Positions 36,614-46,051 of a stretch of 64,000 bases of DNA are shown in pieces. The stretch is taken from contig CAJTDC010000011.1 of NCBI GenBank assembly GCA_910575055.1, positions 26,432 through 90,431 on the forward strand, given 5' to 3'. Made by a program: the position numbers and the translations under genes. The notes under the pieces were generated by a model. It saw only the letters and a program-made list of their open reading frames with translations, was not told the DNA's origin and ran no database searches. This DNA comes from Clostridia bacterium. GTDB lineage: Bacteria > Bacillota > Clostridia > Lachnospirales > Anaerotignaceae. The stretch's first letter is position 1. The number at the start of each line of letters is the position of its first letter.

Positions 36614-37384
36614 ATGGATAAAAGTTATACAGAACATCAACAAATTAGTTATTTTGAAGTAGACAACAATTTATTTCTTACACCTTCTGCACTTGTATTT
36701 CATTTACAAGATACTGCTATACGTCATTCTGCTAGTTTAGGCTATACATTGGATTATATGGCAGAACATCATAGAGGTTGGGCTGTAGTAAATTGGCATA
36801 TTATAATAGACCATATGCCAAAATGTGGTGAAAACATAAAAATAGTAACGTGGAGCAGTAAATGCCGTCGTATGCAAGCAGAACGCTCTTATTTACTTTA
36901 TGACCAATATGACAATATCGCTGCTCACATTGCTTCTCGTTGGATATTTATGGACTTAGAAGAAAGAAAACCAACTACTATTGGCAATGATATGGAACAA
37001 AAATATGGGAATACTGAAATTACTGCAATAGAAAATGAAAAATATAAATTACCAAAAATGCAAAAAAATGATACTATTATTGAAAGAACTTTTATTGTTA
37101 CAAGGCGAGATACCGACAACAACGGACATACTAATAATGTTAAATACATTGAATGGGCTATTGACGATATACCCGACGACATTTATAACACTATGACTAT
37201 TTCAGATATTCGTGTTGTTTATCGTAAAGAATGTTATAAAGGAGATGCTGTAACATCAAAATGTTGTGTTCATACGCTAGAAAACGGTATCAAAGAAGTT
37301 ATCTCTTTTTTTGAAGATGGAACTAGTGAGGGTACTTTATTTGCAGAAGTGGTAACACAGTGGAAAAATAATGCTGCTTTGTAA
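36614..37384 (+). CDS. Acyl-ACP thioesterase
   Basis: A 256-aa double-hotdog thioesterase (PF01643, FatA/FatB-like) that releases free fatty acid from acyl-ACP in the cytoplasm. The second hotdog begins near residue 155; the catalytic block DTDNNGHTNNVKYIEW keeps the Asp/Asn/His of plant FatB. GWAVVNWHI is typical of the first hotdog. It follows cls with SD AAAGGAG. Its 3' end overlaps by 62 nt the 3' end of the opposite-strand membrane-protein gene. Confidence 0.92.
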   Translation: MDKSYTEHQQISYFEVDNNLFLTPSALVFHLQDTAIRHSASLGYTLDYMAEHHRGWAVVNWHIIIDHMPKCGENIKIVTWSSKCRRMQAERSYLLYDQYDNIAAHIASRWIFMDLEERKPTTIGNDMEQKYGNTEITAIENEKYKLPKMQKNDTIIERTFIVTRRDTDNNGHTNNVKYIEWAIDDIPDDIYNTMTISDIRVVYRKECYKGDAVTSKCCVHTLENGIKEVISFFEDGTSEGTLFAEVVTQWKNNAAL

Positions 37385-37943
37385 AAGTTAACAAAATTTG
37401 TGATGGCAAATACAATATCCAAATACATCTTCCTACTATAATATTTTTTGTTAAAAAAGAAATTGCAGTACAGCAATCACATAATACAAAAAGAATAAGC
37501 CCTATTTTATATAGATTATTACATTTTTGAGTATATGCTGTAATGATGTGCAACAGAAATATTATACTATAACAAATTACTATACTATATAATGGAAAAA
37601 AACTTAATAAAACTCCAAAAGGCAGCAATAGTATCATACATTCTTGCTGCTTTTTTTTATATTCTAAAAATGGTTGCATTTGGTACAAATATAATAGATG
37701 TACTATTGTAAAAAATGCTACTCCTAAACAATATAATGATGTAAATAGTAACAAAAAATCACAAAATATGGTATAGATTAATATCATTTTTTTAAAATGA
37801 TTTGCAGTAAAAAATAGTAAAATCATTGCTAAAAATTTAAAATGACTGCTTGTTATTTTTTCAAAAGTATATAGTTCAAAATCTATCATAATAAACAACA
37901 TCATACAAATTATAATACAAAAAAATAAGTACTTCTTTCTCAA
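37323..37943 (-). CDS. YhhN (lysoplasmalogenase)-like membrane protein
   Basis: A 206-aa protein with about seven to eight membrane segments. GVAFFTIVHLLYLYQM and the conserved Asp in the preceding helix (YTIFCDFLLL) plus a second Asp helix (LFVLCDCCTAISF) resemble the YhhN family, which includes lysoplasmalogenases hydrolysing vinyl-ether lysolipids. The family match is weak to moderate. The start is TTG at 37943 with SD GAGGTGAT; a GTG at 37952 falls in the SD. Its 3' end overlaps the thioesterase gene on the other strand. Confidence 0.6.
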   Translation of the reverse strand: MRKKYLFFCIIICMMLFIMIDFELYTFEKITSSHFKFLAMILLFFTANHFKKMILIYTIFCDFLLLFTSLYCLGVAFFTIVHLLYLYQMQPFLEYKKKQQECMILLLPFGVLLSFFPLYSIVICYSIIFLLHIITAYTQKCNNLYKIGLILFVLCDCCTAISFLTKNIIVGRCIWILYLPSQILLTFTKQHYFSTVLPLLQIKYPH

Positions 37944-38048
37944 AATTATCACCTCTATAAAACAATACCCTAAAAAATACTATTTCATACCATATAACTT
38001 TTTTGAAAAAATACTTATCTTTTTTAATTTAGCTTGTACTATATATTA

Positions 38049-40505
38049 TTATTCTTCATTACAATCACAATATAATGTATATCTATCTCTTCCTTTATTT
38101 TTAGAAACATATAATGCAGTATCAGCTTTTTCTAGCAACATCTGATAGTCTGAAGCATCTTCAGGATATAATGCTGCTCCTACACTTCCTGTAATATTCC
38201 AAGAAGTTTCTCCTCTTTGATACTTTTCACGAAACACTTCTAATAATCGTTCTAATTTTTTTTTCAAATCTTTTTGAGAAGAAATATCTTTTAAAAATAC
38301 AATAAATTCATCTCCGCCATATCTAGCAATAACATCTTCTGACTCTCTAAAAAAATGACGAAGCCTTTTTGCAACTGTCAATAATACATCATCTCCTACT
38401 GCATGACCTAATGTATCATTCACTTTTTTAAAATAATCTACATCTATAAATATCAATGCACCTTTATGTTCTTCCTCTAACAAAGCTAATACCTTTTCTC
38501 TAAATATAGTTCTATTATACAAACCTGTAAGAGGGTCTCTTCTTGCTCTTTCTCTCCAAGTTGTTGCTTCACTTTGCATTTGACGTAAGGCATTGATATT
38601 TACTAATGTTCCTGCTATTTTTAAACATTTCTTTTTTTCTTCGTCCCATAAAGGATTACAATGTATTTCAAACCATTCATAAGAACCATTTATTGTTAAA
38701 AGACGAAGCTGTGCTTTTATACTAATATTATCTAACATACATTGTTTATAAATATTATTTAATATATTTCTATCTCCTTGAAATACAATATTTGATTTTT
38801 GCAGCCATTGTTTAAAACTTTCATAATACATTTTCATACCGATTTGACTTTTAATTGCTTCTGAAAATACTATTTTATCATTTTTAACATAATATTGAAA
38901 CGAAATACTTTTATAATATTGTTCGTCTGCTGCCTCATCAATAAATTCAAAACTATCTTTATTATTATTATATACCAATATCCTATGATTTGAACCAGCA
39001 ATATTTTTATGATACTTTTCTTTTACTTCTTCTAATTGTAGGCGTATTTCTATATAATTTGTAATATCTATCATAACAAATAAATAAATTGGTTTTCCAT
39101 CCTCTTCTACACTAAATTCGTTTCCTTCTAAATGTATCCACATAATCTCTTCTCTTGCATCAAGCATTCTCAATTCCATTTTAAATTGATTATGTTGTTG
39201 TATCATTCTGTCAAATTCTCTTTGTGCTATTTTTCTATCTATACTATAAATACTAGAAAAAAATCCTGCTCCAGCTTCTTTTCCAAACATCTTAACAAAA
39301 TACTCATTTGCTTCTAATATTGTTAATCTATCATCTAAACGTATTTTTGCTACGCCTCCTGGTAAACTATTAAATGTATTTTTTTGTTCTATCTCTAAAC
39401 GTTTCTTTTCAGAAGTATCTAATAATATACCATAATACACAGGATGCCCCGACTGTTCTCCTATAAACATTCCCTGAAGCTGAAACCAATGCACCATACC
39501 ATTATTCATTTTTCTTGGTGCTTCCCACAAAAGTGGTTCTCTTTTCTTTCCATTTTCTATAGCAGGTTGAATATATTTTCTTCTTTCCTCTTCTTGTAGC
39601 CAAGGCAATACTTTTCCTTTTAATCCATAATACTCTTTTTCATTCATTCCAAGTAATTCAAAATATTGTTGACTTCCTTCCAATAAATAAATATCTTCTT
39701 CTGTTACTAAATATTTTCCGCTTGTACCTCTCATACTAGTATGTGTAAATTCTAGTTGTAACTGTTGTTCTTTTTCTTTATCTTTATTTTCTGTAATATC
39801 TCTAATCAACATAATACCTAATATTTCTTTACTATATGTACTTTCTACTAAAAAGCAACCACAAGAAAACCATTTTTGTTCTTTTTCAAAATAAAGTTCC
39901 AATAATACCTTTTGATTTCCTTGCTGAAAAGAATTCAAGAGTTTTTCTATAGAAAATACAGAATTCCAATTTTCTCTTTGAACAACATTTAATTTTTGTC
40001 CTATTATATCAATCAAATCTGTTACTTTTCCTTTTTCATTCAAATGAAATATATTACTATTATGAAAAACAGCATATTCATTTTTATTTAGATTACTTAC
40101 TACTGTCATTTCATATATTTGAGATAATGCAGGTGTTAACCATCTTCTGGCAATTTCGGACTCTTCTTCTTCTTTTATAGAAATATGAGGTGTTAACGTT
40201 ACAACAAATGCTTTTGTTGTTCCCTTCCACAATATACTCATAGCACAAATATCAACAATACTATTTGTAACTTCATCATATCCTACCGTTTTATTATATT
40301 CTTTATCATTCATATTATTAGCCGGACAATCTTGACATTGCTCTTTCCAGATACCATGACAAATCATATTTTCTACTAATTCTGAATTCATTTGTGTTGC
40401 CTTTTTGTTAGCATATAATATTTTATGGTCTTGTTGTCTTACTACTATAATACTTGTGTCCCCTAAAACATCTAACAATTCTTCAATATTCATAATTGTT
40501 TTCAT
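38049..40505 (-). CDS. PAS-domain diguanylate cyclase
   Basis: An 818-aa cytoplasmic signalling protein without membrane segments. It has an N-terminal PAS-like domain (ILYANKKATQM, followed by CHGIWKEQCQDCP), two or three further PAS domains (ending KEILGIMLIRDITE, HPVYYGILLDTSEKK, KPIYLFVMIDITNY), and a C-terminal GGDEF domain from about residue 655. The active site RYGGDEF near 730 is intact, so it should make c-di-GMP. The inhibitory I-site is lost: the position expected to be Arg of RxxD is Glu (ESED). A Cys cluster near residue 50 could bind metal. Confidence 0.9.
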   Translation of the reverse strand: MKTIMNIEELLDVLGDTSIIVVRQQDHKILYANKKATQMNSELVENMICHGIWKEQCQDCPANNMNDKEYNKTVGYDEVTNSIVDICAMSILWKGTTKAFVVTLTPHISIKEEEESEIARRWLTPALSQIYEMTVVSNLNKNEYAVFHNSNIFHLNEKGKVTDLIDIIGQKLNVVQRENWNSVFSIEKLLNSFQQGNQKVLLELYFEKEQKWFSCGCFLVESTYSKEILGIMLIRDITENKDKEKEQQLQLEFTHTSMRGTSGKYLVTEEDIYLLEGSQQYFELLGMNEKEYYGLKGKVLPWLQEEERRKYIQPAIENGKKREPLLWEAPRKMNNGMVHWFQLQGMFIGEQSGHPVYYGILLDTSEKKRLEIEQKNTFNSLPGGVAKIRLDDRLTILEANEYFVKMFGKEAGAGFFSSIYSIDRKIAQREFDRMIQQHNQFKMELRMLDAREEIMWIHLEGNEFSVEEDGKPIYLFVMIDITNYIEIRLQLEEVKEKYHKNIAGSNHRILVYNNNKDSFEFIDEAADEQYYKSISFQYYVKNDKIVFSEAIKSQIGMKMYYESFKQWLQKSNIVFQGDRNILNNIYKQCMLDNISIKAQLRLLTINGSYEWFEIHCNPLWDEEKKKCLKIAGTLVNINALRQMQSEATTWRERARRDPLTGLYNRTIFREKVLALLEEEHKGALIFIDVDYFKKVNDTLGHAVGDDVLLTVAKRLRHFFRESEDVIARYGGDEFIVFLKDISSQKDLKKKLERLLEVFREKYQRGETSWNITGSVGAALYPEDASDYQMLLEKADTALYVSKNKGRDRYTLYCDCNEE

Positions 40506-41001
40506 AAGGTCATAAAACCTCCTTCCTTTTACAAAAAATCACTTCTCCATTATTTCAAAATTACACTTCATTTATTTAGGAAGTTCCAAGCTTTTAAACA
40601 GCAGAAACACCTTTTCACTCTCCCCTCAAAAAAGATGCAAGGACACTACAGAATAGTTTTTTATAGTCTACTATAAATAAGAACTTTTATTTATCTTTTG
40701 TATTGTAAAAATTACAGAACAAAACAACATCTGTTCTTTCTAATCATCTGATAGAATTATAACACATTTTTTATAATATTTTTATAAAATATTTTATATT
40801 ATTCCTTTTTCATTACTTCTTTATTATTATTATAACAAATTATATTTATCTTTTATTTTATTATTTCATAATATTTATATCATTTTCATTCTTTTTTGCT
40901 ATTATAGCATAGCTAAAAGACTTCATTCAATGTTAATATTATATTTTATTACAGAAAGACAGACAAATATTATATTTCTACAATATTTGTCTGTCCTCTT
41001 T
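40506..41001. other. AT-rich intergenic stretch upstream of the GGDEF gene
   Basis: No gene is seen. It contains a palindrome ATAAATAA/TTATTTAT near 40680 and the terminator of the 41002 gene at 40958-40995. At 40511-40513 an ATG with SD GGAGG starts a three-codon ORF (Met-Thr-Leu) whose TGA overlaps the GGDEF-gene ATG. I see no convincing promoter. Confidence 0.5.
40958..40995 (-). terminator. Terminator after the small membrane protein gene
   Basis: GACAGACAAATATT pairs perfectly with AATATTTGTCTGTC (14 bp, 10-nt loop) just beyond the stop at 41002. A clean T run is on the plus side only, so orientation is inferred from gene order. Confidence 0.65.
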
Positions 41002-41196
41002 TTACAGTTCTAACAAATCATCAACTGCATCTTCTACTATATTCTCTGCTTTTCTTGCCATTCGTTTGCTTTTTTGCATTATTTTATTGCCTTTTTTCTT
41101 TAGGGATCGATAATTCTTTTGGTCTTGGAGCAAACAGCCAATTCCTAACGCTGTCATCAATCCACCTGTTACAATACCCATTGTAAAGCTTTTCAT
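41002..41196 (-). CDS. Small YtxH-like membrane protein
   Basis: A 64-aa protein with a Gly-rich N-terminal membrane helix (GIVTGGLMTALGIGCLL) and a basic, helical C-terminal half ending acidic (EDAVDDLLEL). This resembles YtxH-type general-stress proteins but is too short for a firm assignment. Start supported by SD AAAGGAGTGG. An overlapping ORF in another frame (41084-41329) lacks an SD and is considered spurious. Confidence 0.65.
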   Translation of the reverse strand: MKSFTMGIVTGGLMTALGIGCLLQDQKNYRSLKKKGNKIMQKSKRMARKAENIVEDAVDDLLEL

Positions 41197-41330
41197 TGGA
41201 TACCACTCCTTTACAATAGCATAATTTTTTATCGCATTGCTTTTTATAAAACGACAAAATATTTACTACTGTAATATTTAGTATGGCAAAAATTATTTTT
41301 TTTATACTAGAAATCATAACCAATTCCATA

Positions 41331-42581
41331 TTATTTTTCTAAATCATGTATAAAAAGGCCACTTCTTAATTTTGGCTCAAACCATGTAGATTTTGGTGGC
41401 ATTGTTCTATTTTCATCTGCTACATTCATCAATTCCTGCATAGATGTTGGATACATAGAAAACGCTACTTTCATATCTCCACTATCTACTCTTTGTTGCA
41501 ATGCCTCTAATCCTCTTATTCCTCCTATAAAATCAATTCTTTTATCTGTTCTAGGGTCGCCTATAGCAAGCACAGGTTCTAATATTTCCTTTTGCAATAT
41601 AGAAACATCTAAAGCAGCAACGACATCTTTTTGTATAATTTCTTTTTTTGCCGTAAGCAAATACCATATTTTATTCAGATACATACCAAATTGATGGCGT
41701 TGTTTTGGTCTACAGCAATCTTTTCCTTGATATATTTCCATTTCAAATTTTTCACTTACTTTTTTCAAAAACTGTTCTTCTGTTAAACCATTCAAATCTT
41801 TTACTACTCTATTATAATCCATAATATACAACTCATCATCAGAAAATAATACAGAAAGATAATAATTAAATTCTTCTTCTCCTGTATAATCAGGTTTATT
41901 CTCTCTTCTTTTTAATCCTACTTTTACTGCAGAAGCATTTCTATGATGTCCATCTGCTATATAAATACTAGGTATTTTTTGAAACAACTTTATTAATTCT
42001 GAAATATCTTCTTGTTCCGAAATTAACCAAACTTTATGACCAATACCATCTTCTGAAACAAAATCATACACTGCTTTTTCTTTTTTCATAACAGAATACA
42101 ATATTGCTTTTACAGCATCATTTTTATGATATGCCAAAAAAATAGGACCTGTATTTGCATTTAATGTATCTACGTGACGTATTCTGTCTGCTTCTTTATC
42201 TGCTCTGGTAAGTTCGTGCTTTTTAATGGTATTATTTAAATATTCATCTATAGAAGTACATACAACAAGCCCTGTCTGACTTTTTCCATTCATTGTTAAG
42301 CAATAAATATAAAATAAAGGTTTTTCATCTTGCAGCATAATACCTTGTTTTATCATACTTTCCATATTTTGTTTTGCCTTTTGATAAACTTTTTCATCAT
42401 ACAAATCAATAGAACTATCTAAATCAATTTCTGCTTTATCTATATGCAAAAAAGAGTATGGATTTGACACTACCATTTTTCTTGCTTCTTCACTACTCAT
42501 AACATCATAAGGCAGTGCTGCTACTTTTTCTGCTTTTTCCGCTACTGGACGAATTGCACGAAAAGGTCTTATAATTGCCAA
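41331..42581 (-). CDS. DUF1015 family protein of the serCA operon
   Basis: A 416-aa cytoplasmic protein of the DUF1015 family. PFRAIRPVAEKAEKVAALPYDVMS and YIADGHHRNASA are hallmarks. Its function is not established; frequent linkage to serC and serA in clostridia, as here, points to serine metabolism. It starts with TTG behind SD AAAGGAGGG, 13 nt after serA. Confidence 0.9.
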   Translation of the reverse strand: MAIIRPFRAIRPVAEKAEKVAALPYDVMSSEEARKMVVSNPYSFLHIDKAEIDLDSSIDLYDEKVYQKAKQNMESMIKQGIMLQDEKPLFYIYCLTMNGKSQTGLVVCTSIDEYLNNTIKKHELTRADKEADRIRHVDTLNANTGPIFLAYHKNDAVKAILYSVMKKEKAVYDFVSEDGIGHKVWLISEQEDISELIKLFQKIPSIYIADGHHRNASAVKVGLKRRENKPDYTGEEEFNYYLSVLFSDDELYIMDYNRVVKDLNGLTEEQFLKKVSEKFEMEIYQGKDCCRPKQRHQFGMYLNKIWYLLTAKKEIIQKDVVAALDVSILQKEILEPVLAIGDPRTDKRIDFIGGIRGLEALQQRVDSGDMKVAFSMYPTSMQELMNVADENRTMPPKSTWFEPKLRSGLFIHDLEK

Positions 42582-42594
42582 AAAAATCCCTCCT

Positions 42595-43767
42595 TTAATA
42601 CAACACTCTTACTTTTATTACACTTTCAATGCAATATAAATCTTCTATCAATTCCTTTTCTTTTCCATTTAAACTATCACATACAATAATATTATATGCT
42701 AAATTTCCTTTGCTTTTATTTATCATATTATCAATATTAATACTATATTTTGTAAATACTGCTCCTAACTGACCAATCATATTGACTATATTTCTATGAG
42801 AAATCGTAATTCTTGGTTTTCCGGAATAATCAATATAACAATTAGGGAAATTAACAGAATATTTAATATTGCCATATTTTAAATATTCTCTAATTGCTAC
42901 TGCTGCCATCATAGCACAATTTTCTTCAGACTCTGGTGTAGATGCTCCTAAATGTGGTGTTACCATTACTTTATCAATGCCTAATACTTCTTTACTTGGA
43001 AAGTCTACAATATATTTTGATATAATGCCCTCTCTAATAGCACACTTTAATGCTTTTACATCTACCAATTCTCCTCTTGCAAAATTCATAAGTCTTGCTC
43101 CTCTTTTTGTTGCTGCAAAAAGGTCTTTATTAAAAGTATGCTTTGTTTTATCATTTAAAGGAATATGTAGTGTAATATAATCACTTTGACTTACTACTTC
43201 CTCTAATGTAGTAGCGTGTTTTACACTAGAAGACAAATGCCACGCAGACTCAATAGATAAATAAGGGTCATAACCTATAACTTCCATACCTAAATCTAAA
43301 GCAGCATTTGCTACAAGAACTCCTATAGCACCTAAACCAATAACTCCTAATCTTTTTCCAGATATTTCTGGACCTATAAACTGTTTTTTACCTGCTTCTG
43401 CATCTTTTTCTACATTATCACTATCAATTAATGTTTGTGTCCAGCTTACCCCTTCTAATACCTTTCTGGAAGAAATCAAAAGTCCTGTCAACACCAATTC
43501 TTTTACAGCATTTGCATTTGCACCAGGTGTATAAAATACAGGAATACCTCTCTCTGTACATTTTTCAATAGGAATATTATTTGTTCCTGCGCCTGCTCTT
43601 GCTACTGCTAATAAGTTTTCGTACAAATCCATACTGTGCATATCAAAACTTCTCACAATAATACCATCTGGATTTTCTTCTGTATCAGAAATATTAAATT
43701 CTGATTTAGGTAATTTTGTTAATCCAATATGAGAAATTTGATTTAACGTTCTAATATTATACATCAT
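42595..43767 (-). CDS. serA: D-3-phosphoglycerate dehydrogenase
   Basis: A 390-aa NAD enzyme catalysing the first step of serine synthesis. ARAGAGTNNIPIEKCTERGI, the Rossmann motif GLGAIGVLVANAA, NFARGELVD (catalytic Arg region) and TPHLGASTPESEENCA (catalytic His) are intact. A short ACT-like domain from about residue 320 may bind serine. Two adjacent ATGs share SD AAGGAGA; the first is given. It lies 11 nt after serC. Confidence 0.93.
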   Translation of the reverse strand: MMYNIRTLNQISHIGLTKLPKSEFNISDTEENPDGIIVRSFDMHSMDLYENLLAVARAGAGTNNIPIEKCTERGIPVFYTPGANANAVKELVLTGLLISSRKVLEGVSWTQTLIDSDNVEKDAEAGKKQFIGPEISGKRLGVIGLGAIGVLVANAALDLGMEVIGYDPYLSIESAWHLSSSVKHATTLEEVVSQSDYITLHIPLNDKTKHTFNKDLFAATKRGARLMNFARGELVDVKALKCAIREGIISKYIVDFPSKEVLGIDKVMVTPHLGASTPESEENCAMMAAVAIREYLKYGNIKYSVNFPNCYIDYSGKPRITISHRNIVNMIGQLGAVFTKYSINIDNMINKSKGNLAYNIIVCDSLNGKEKELIEDLYCIESVIKVRVLY

Positions 43768-43778
43768 TTTATTTCTCC

Positions 43779-44861
43779 TTATTTATTTTCTTTTTCAAAC
43801 TGTTCCATTAAATCTACAAGAGATTTTACTCCTTCTATAGGCATAGCATTATAAATACTTGCTCTCATACCTCCTACTGTTCTATGTCCTTTTAAATTTA
43901 CAAAACCTTTACTTTGTGCTTCTGCAATAAATTTTTTGTTCAACTCTTCTGTTGGCAACACAAAAGGTACATTCATCAAAGAACGGTCTTTTTTTACAAC
44001 AGTTCCTCTAAACAGCTTAGAATTATCTAAAAAGTCATACAATATAGAAGCTTTTTGCTCATTTATTTTTTGTAATTGTTTTACTCCTCCCTGTTGTTTT
44101 ACCCAATCAAATACCAGTCCCATAAAATAAATACCATAAGTAGGAGGTGTATTATATAATGAATTATTTTTTACGTGAATATCATAACGCAGCATTGTTG
44201 GTGTAAATTCTATAGCATTTCCTAACAAATCTTCTCTTACAATTACCACTGTTACACCCGCTGGTCCCAAATTTTTTTGTGCACCAGCGTAAAGTAATCC
44301 AAATTTTGTAATGTCAATTTCTTCTGACAATATACTAGAAGACATATCTCCTACTAAAGGTACCTTCCCTGTATCTGGTAAAACGGTATACCTTGTACCA
44401 TAAATCGTATTATTTAATGTGATATAAAAATAGTCTGCTTCTGCATCAAATTTATTTTTATCTAACACTGGTATTCTATCAAATGTAGTATCTTCAGAAG
44501 ATGCTACAATATTTACTTTACCATATTTTTGAGCTTCCTCTATTGCCTTTGTTGCCCACTGGCCTGTTTTAACATAATCTGCTTTATGATTTTTATTCAT
44601 CAAATTCATAGGAATCATTGCAAATTGTGTAGAGCCTCCTCCTTGCAAAAACAATATTTTATAATTATTTGGTATTTTTATCAATTCTCTTAATGTATCT
44701 TCTGTATGATATAATATTTGTTCAAAGTCTTTGGAACGATGACTCATTTCCATAACAGACATACCACTACTGCCATAATAAACAAATTCTTTTTGTGCTT
44801 TTTCTAATACTTCTACAGGAAGCATAGAAGGACCTGCAGAAAAATTATAAACTCTATTCAT
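43779..44861 (-). CDS. serC: Phosphoserine aminotransferase
   Basis: A 360-aa PLP aminotransferase for the second step of serine synthesis. FSAGPSMLPVEVLEKAQ, SHRSKDFEQI, and the PLP Lys in YAGAQKNLGPAGVTVV near residue 195 are diagnostic. First gene of serC-serA-DUF1015. The last enzyme, SerB, is not in the window. The transcript begins at a strong promoter about 130 nt upstream and passes an intrinsic terminator before the start codon, suggesting attenuation. Confidence 0.95.
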   Translation of the reverse strand: MNRVYNFSAGPSMLPVEVLEKAQKEFVYYGSSGMSVMEMSHRSKDFEQILYHTEDTLRELIKIPNNYKILFLQGGGSTQFAMIPMNLMNKNHKADYVKTGQWATKAIEEAQKYGKVNIVASSEDTTFDRIPVLDKNKFDAEADYFYITLNNTIYGTRYTVLPDTGKVPLVGDMSSSILSEEIDITKFGLLYAGAQKNLGPAGVTVVIVREDLLGNAIEFTPTMLRYDIHVKNNSLYNTPPTYGIYFMGLVFDWVKQQGGVKQLQKINEQKASILYDFLDNSKLFRGTVVKKDRSLMNVPFVLPTEELNKKFIAEAQSKGFVNLKGHRTVGGMRASIYNAMPIEGVKSLVDLMEQFEKENK

Positions 44862-44906
44862 TTTGTAAGCCTCCCTATGATTTCAAAATGATATATAATA
44901 TAAATG

Positions 44907-44938
44907 AAAAAAATGCCCTCTTTTATAAAAAGAAGGCA
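44907..44938 (-). terminator. Attenuator terminator in the serC leader
   Basis: In minus-strand RNA, TGCCTTCTTTT pairs with AAAAGAGGGCA (one mismatch) around a 3-nt loop and is followed by seven T (44913-44907). It lies between the serC promoter and the serC start codon. Upstream, TTAATAAAG/CTTTATTAA forms another hairpin, and AAAGAAG there can pair with CTTCTTT of the terminator arm, giving a plausible antiterminator. Confidence 0.7.
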
Positions 44939-44997
44939 CTAAAGTTTTATACCTTTTTAATAAAGTTAAAAAGAATTGCTCTCTTCTTTATTAAAAA

Positions 44998-45025
44998 ATT
45001 ATAACATATGAAATGAACACGTCAA
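44998..45025 (-). promoter_or_regulatory. Strong sigmaA promoter of the serC operon
   Basis: On the minus strand: TTGACG, 16-nt spacer, TATAAT, with an extended -10 (TGTTATAAT). Predicted transcription start near 44991, about 130 nt before the serC ATG. Confidence 0.85.
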
Positions 45026-45147
45026 CCATTCTGCTGTTCTTTATACAAAACAGAAGTATTTTTCGTGATTTTGCAATGTTTTTTATAAAATATATTCATT
45101 GTTATTGTTATTTTTCACAATACATATGTCTTCAGTACAAAGACACA

Positions 45148-45954
45148 TTATATATTGTCTGATATTGGCTCAATATTTAAGTATTTACAAATTGCTTTAT
45201 AATATGCTTTTGCTGAAATTTCACAACCTTTTTCACTTCCAAATGCCTCTACATCTTCTTGATTTGTTACAAAACACTGTTCTGCTAATACCGCAGCACA
45301 ATTTATATTTTCCACCATACCAAAAGATTGCTGAGCATATACCATAGTATCTGATACTTCTTTTATTGCTTTTTGTGTATTTCCATTTTGGTCTGTTACA
45401 TAATAGGCATATCTAACACCATTTTCTCCTCTTAAACGATTTCCTACTTCTGCCATTTGTTCTGCAATACACATAGCAAAATAATAACTTATATCATAAT
45501 TATCTCTACCAGGTGGAGAAGGATAACATTCAAATCCTCTTGCAGTTGCTGTAGGGTCAGAATTGCCATGTATAGAAAGTATCAAATCTGGCTTTTGTTT
45601 CAATAAAATTTCTTTTCTTTTTGTAATGGACATATCTTCTCCATTTTTACGAGAACGCACCACTTCAAAATGCCCATCTTTTTTTAACAGTTCTTCTAAT
45701 AAATCTGCTGTTTTCTCTGTCAATTCTACTTCTTCTATGTATCCTATTGCACCTACATCTGTTCCTCCATGTCCTGCATCTAATCCTATCGTATATGGCT
45801 TTTGTTCTTTTTTTCTATAAAACAAAAAACAAATGATTATTATAATTAAAATAATGAAAAATAATAGTAATATTGTCTTTATTATTTTTCTTCTTCTCCT
45901 TCTTTTTATTCTCCTCTTTCTTCTGATTTCTGCTCTGCTTTCTATTTGTTCCAC
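45148..45954 (-). CDS. cwlD: N-acetylmuramoyl-L-alanine amidase (CwlD-like)
   Basis: A 268-aa Amidase_3 protein. A very basic N-terminus (RRKRRIKRRRRRK) precedes one membrane helix (residues about 28-47), so the catalytic domain is outside. Zn ligands are in LDAGHGGTDVGA, the Glu of EVELTEKTA, and SIHGNSD; the catalytic Glu is in VLAEQCFVTN. CwlD cleaves cortex stem peptides to give muramic lactam in spores. I place the start at the GTG 9 nt after SD GGAGG; a GTG at 45960 is too close. Confidence 0.85.
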   Translation of the reverse strand: MEQIESRAEIRRKRRIKRRRRRKIIKTILLLFFIILIIIIICFLFYRKKEQKPYTIGLDAGHGGTDVGAIGYIEEVELTEKTADLLEELLKKDGHFEVVRSRKNGEDMSITKRKEILLKQKPDLILSIHGNSDPTATARGFECYPSPPGRDNYDISYYFAMCIAEQMAEVGNRLRGENGVRYAYYVTDQNGNTQKAIKEVSDTMVYAQQSFGMVENINCAAVLAEQCFVTNQEDVEAFGSEKGCEISAKAYYKAICKYLNIEPISDNI

Positions 45955-46051
45955 ACACACACGCCTCCTGCTTTTTTATCATACTACAAAACAGAAAAAA
46001 GAAAAAGTATTGTTCTATTGCTATTTTATTAAATATTTCTTAATATATTCT

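Noticed and set aside
41084..41329. 81-codon minus-strand ORF overlapping the small YtxH-like gene
   Set aside because: No SD at its start; the overlapping 64-aa frame has a good SD and sensible membrane-protein composition.
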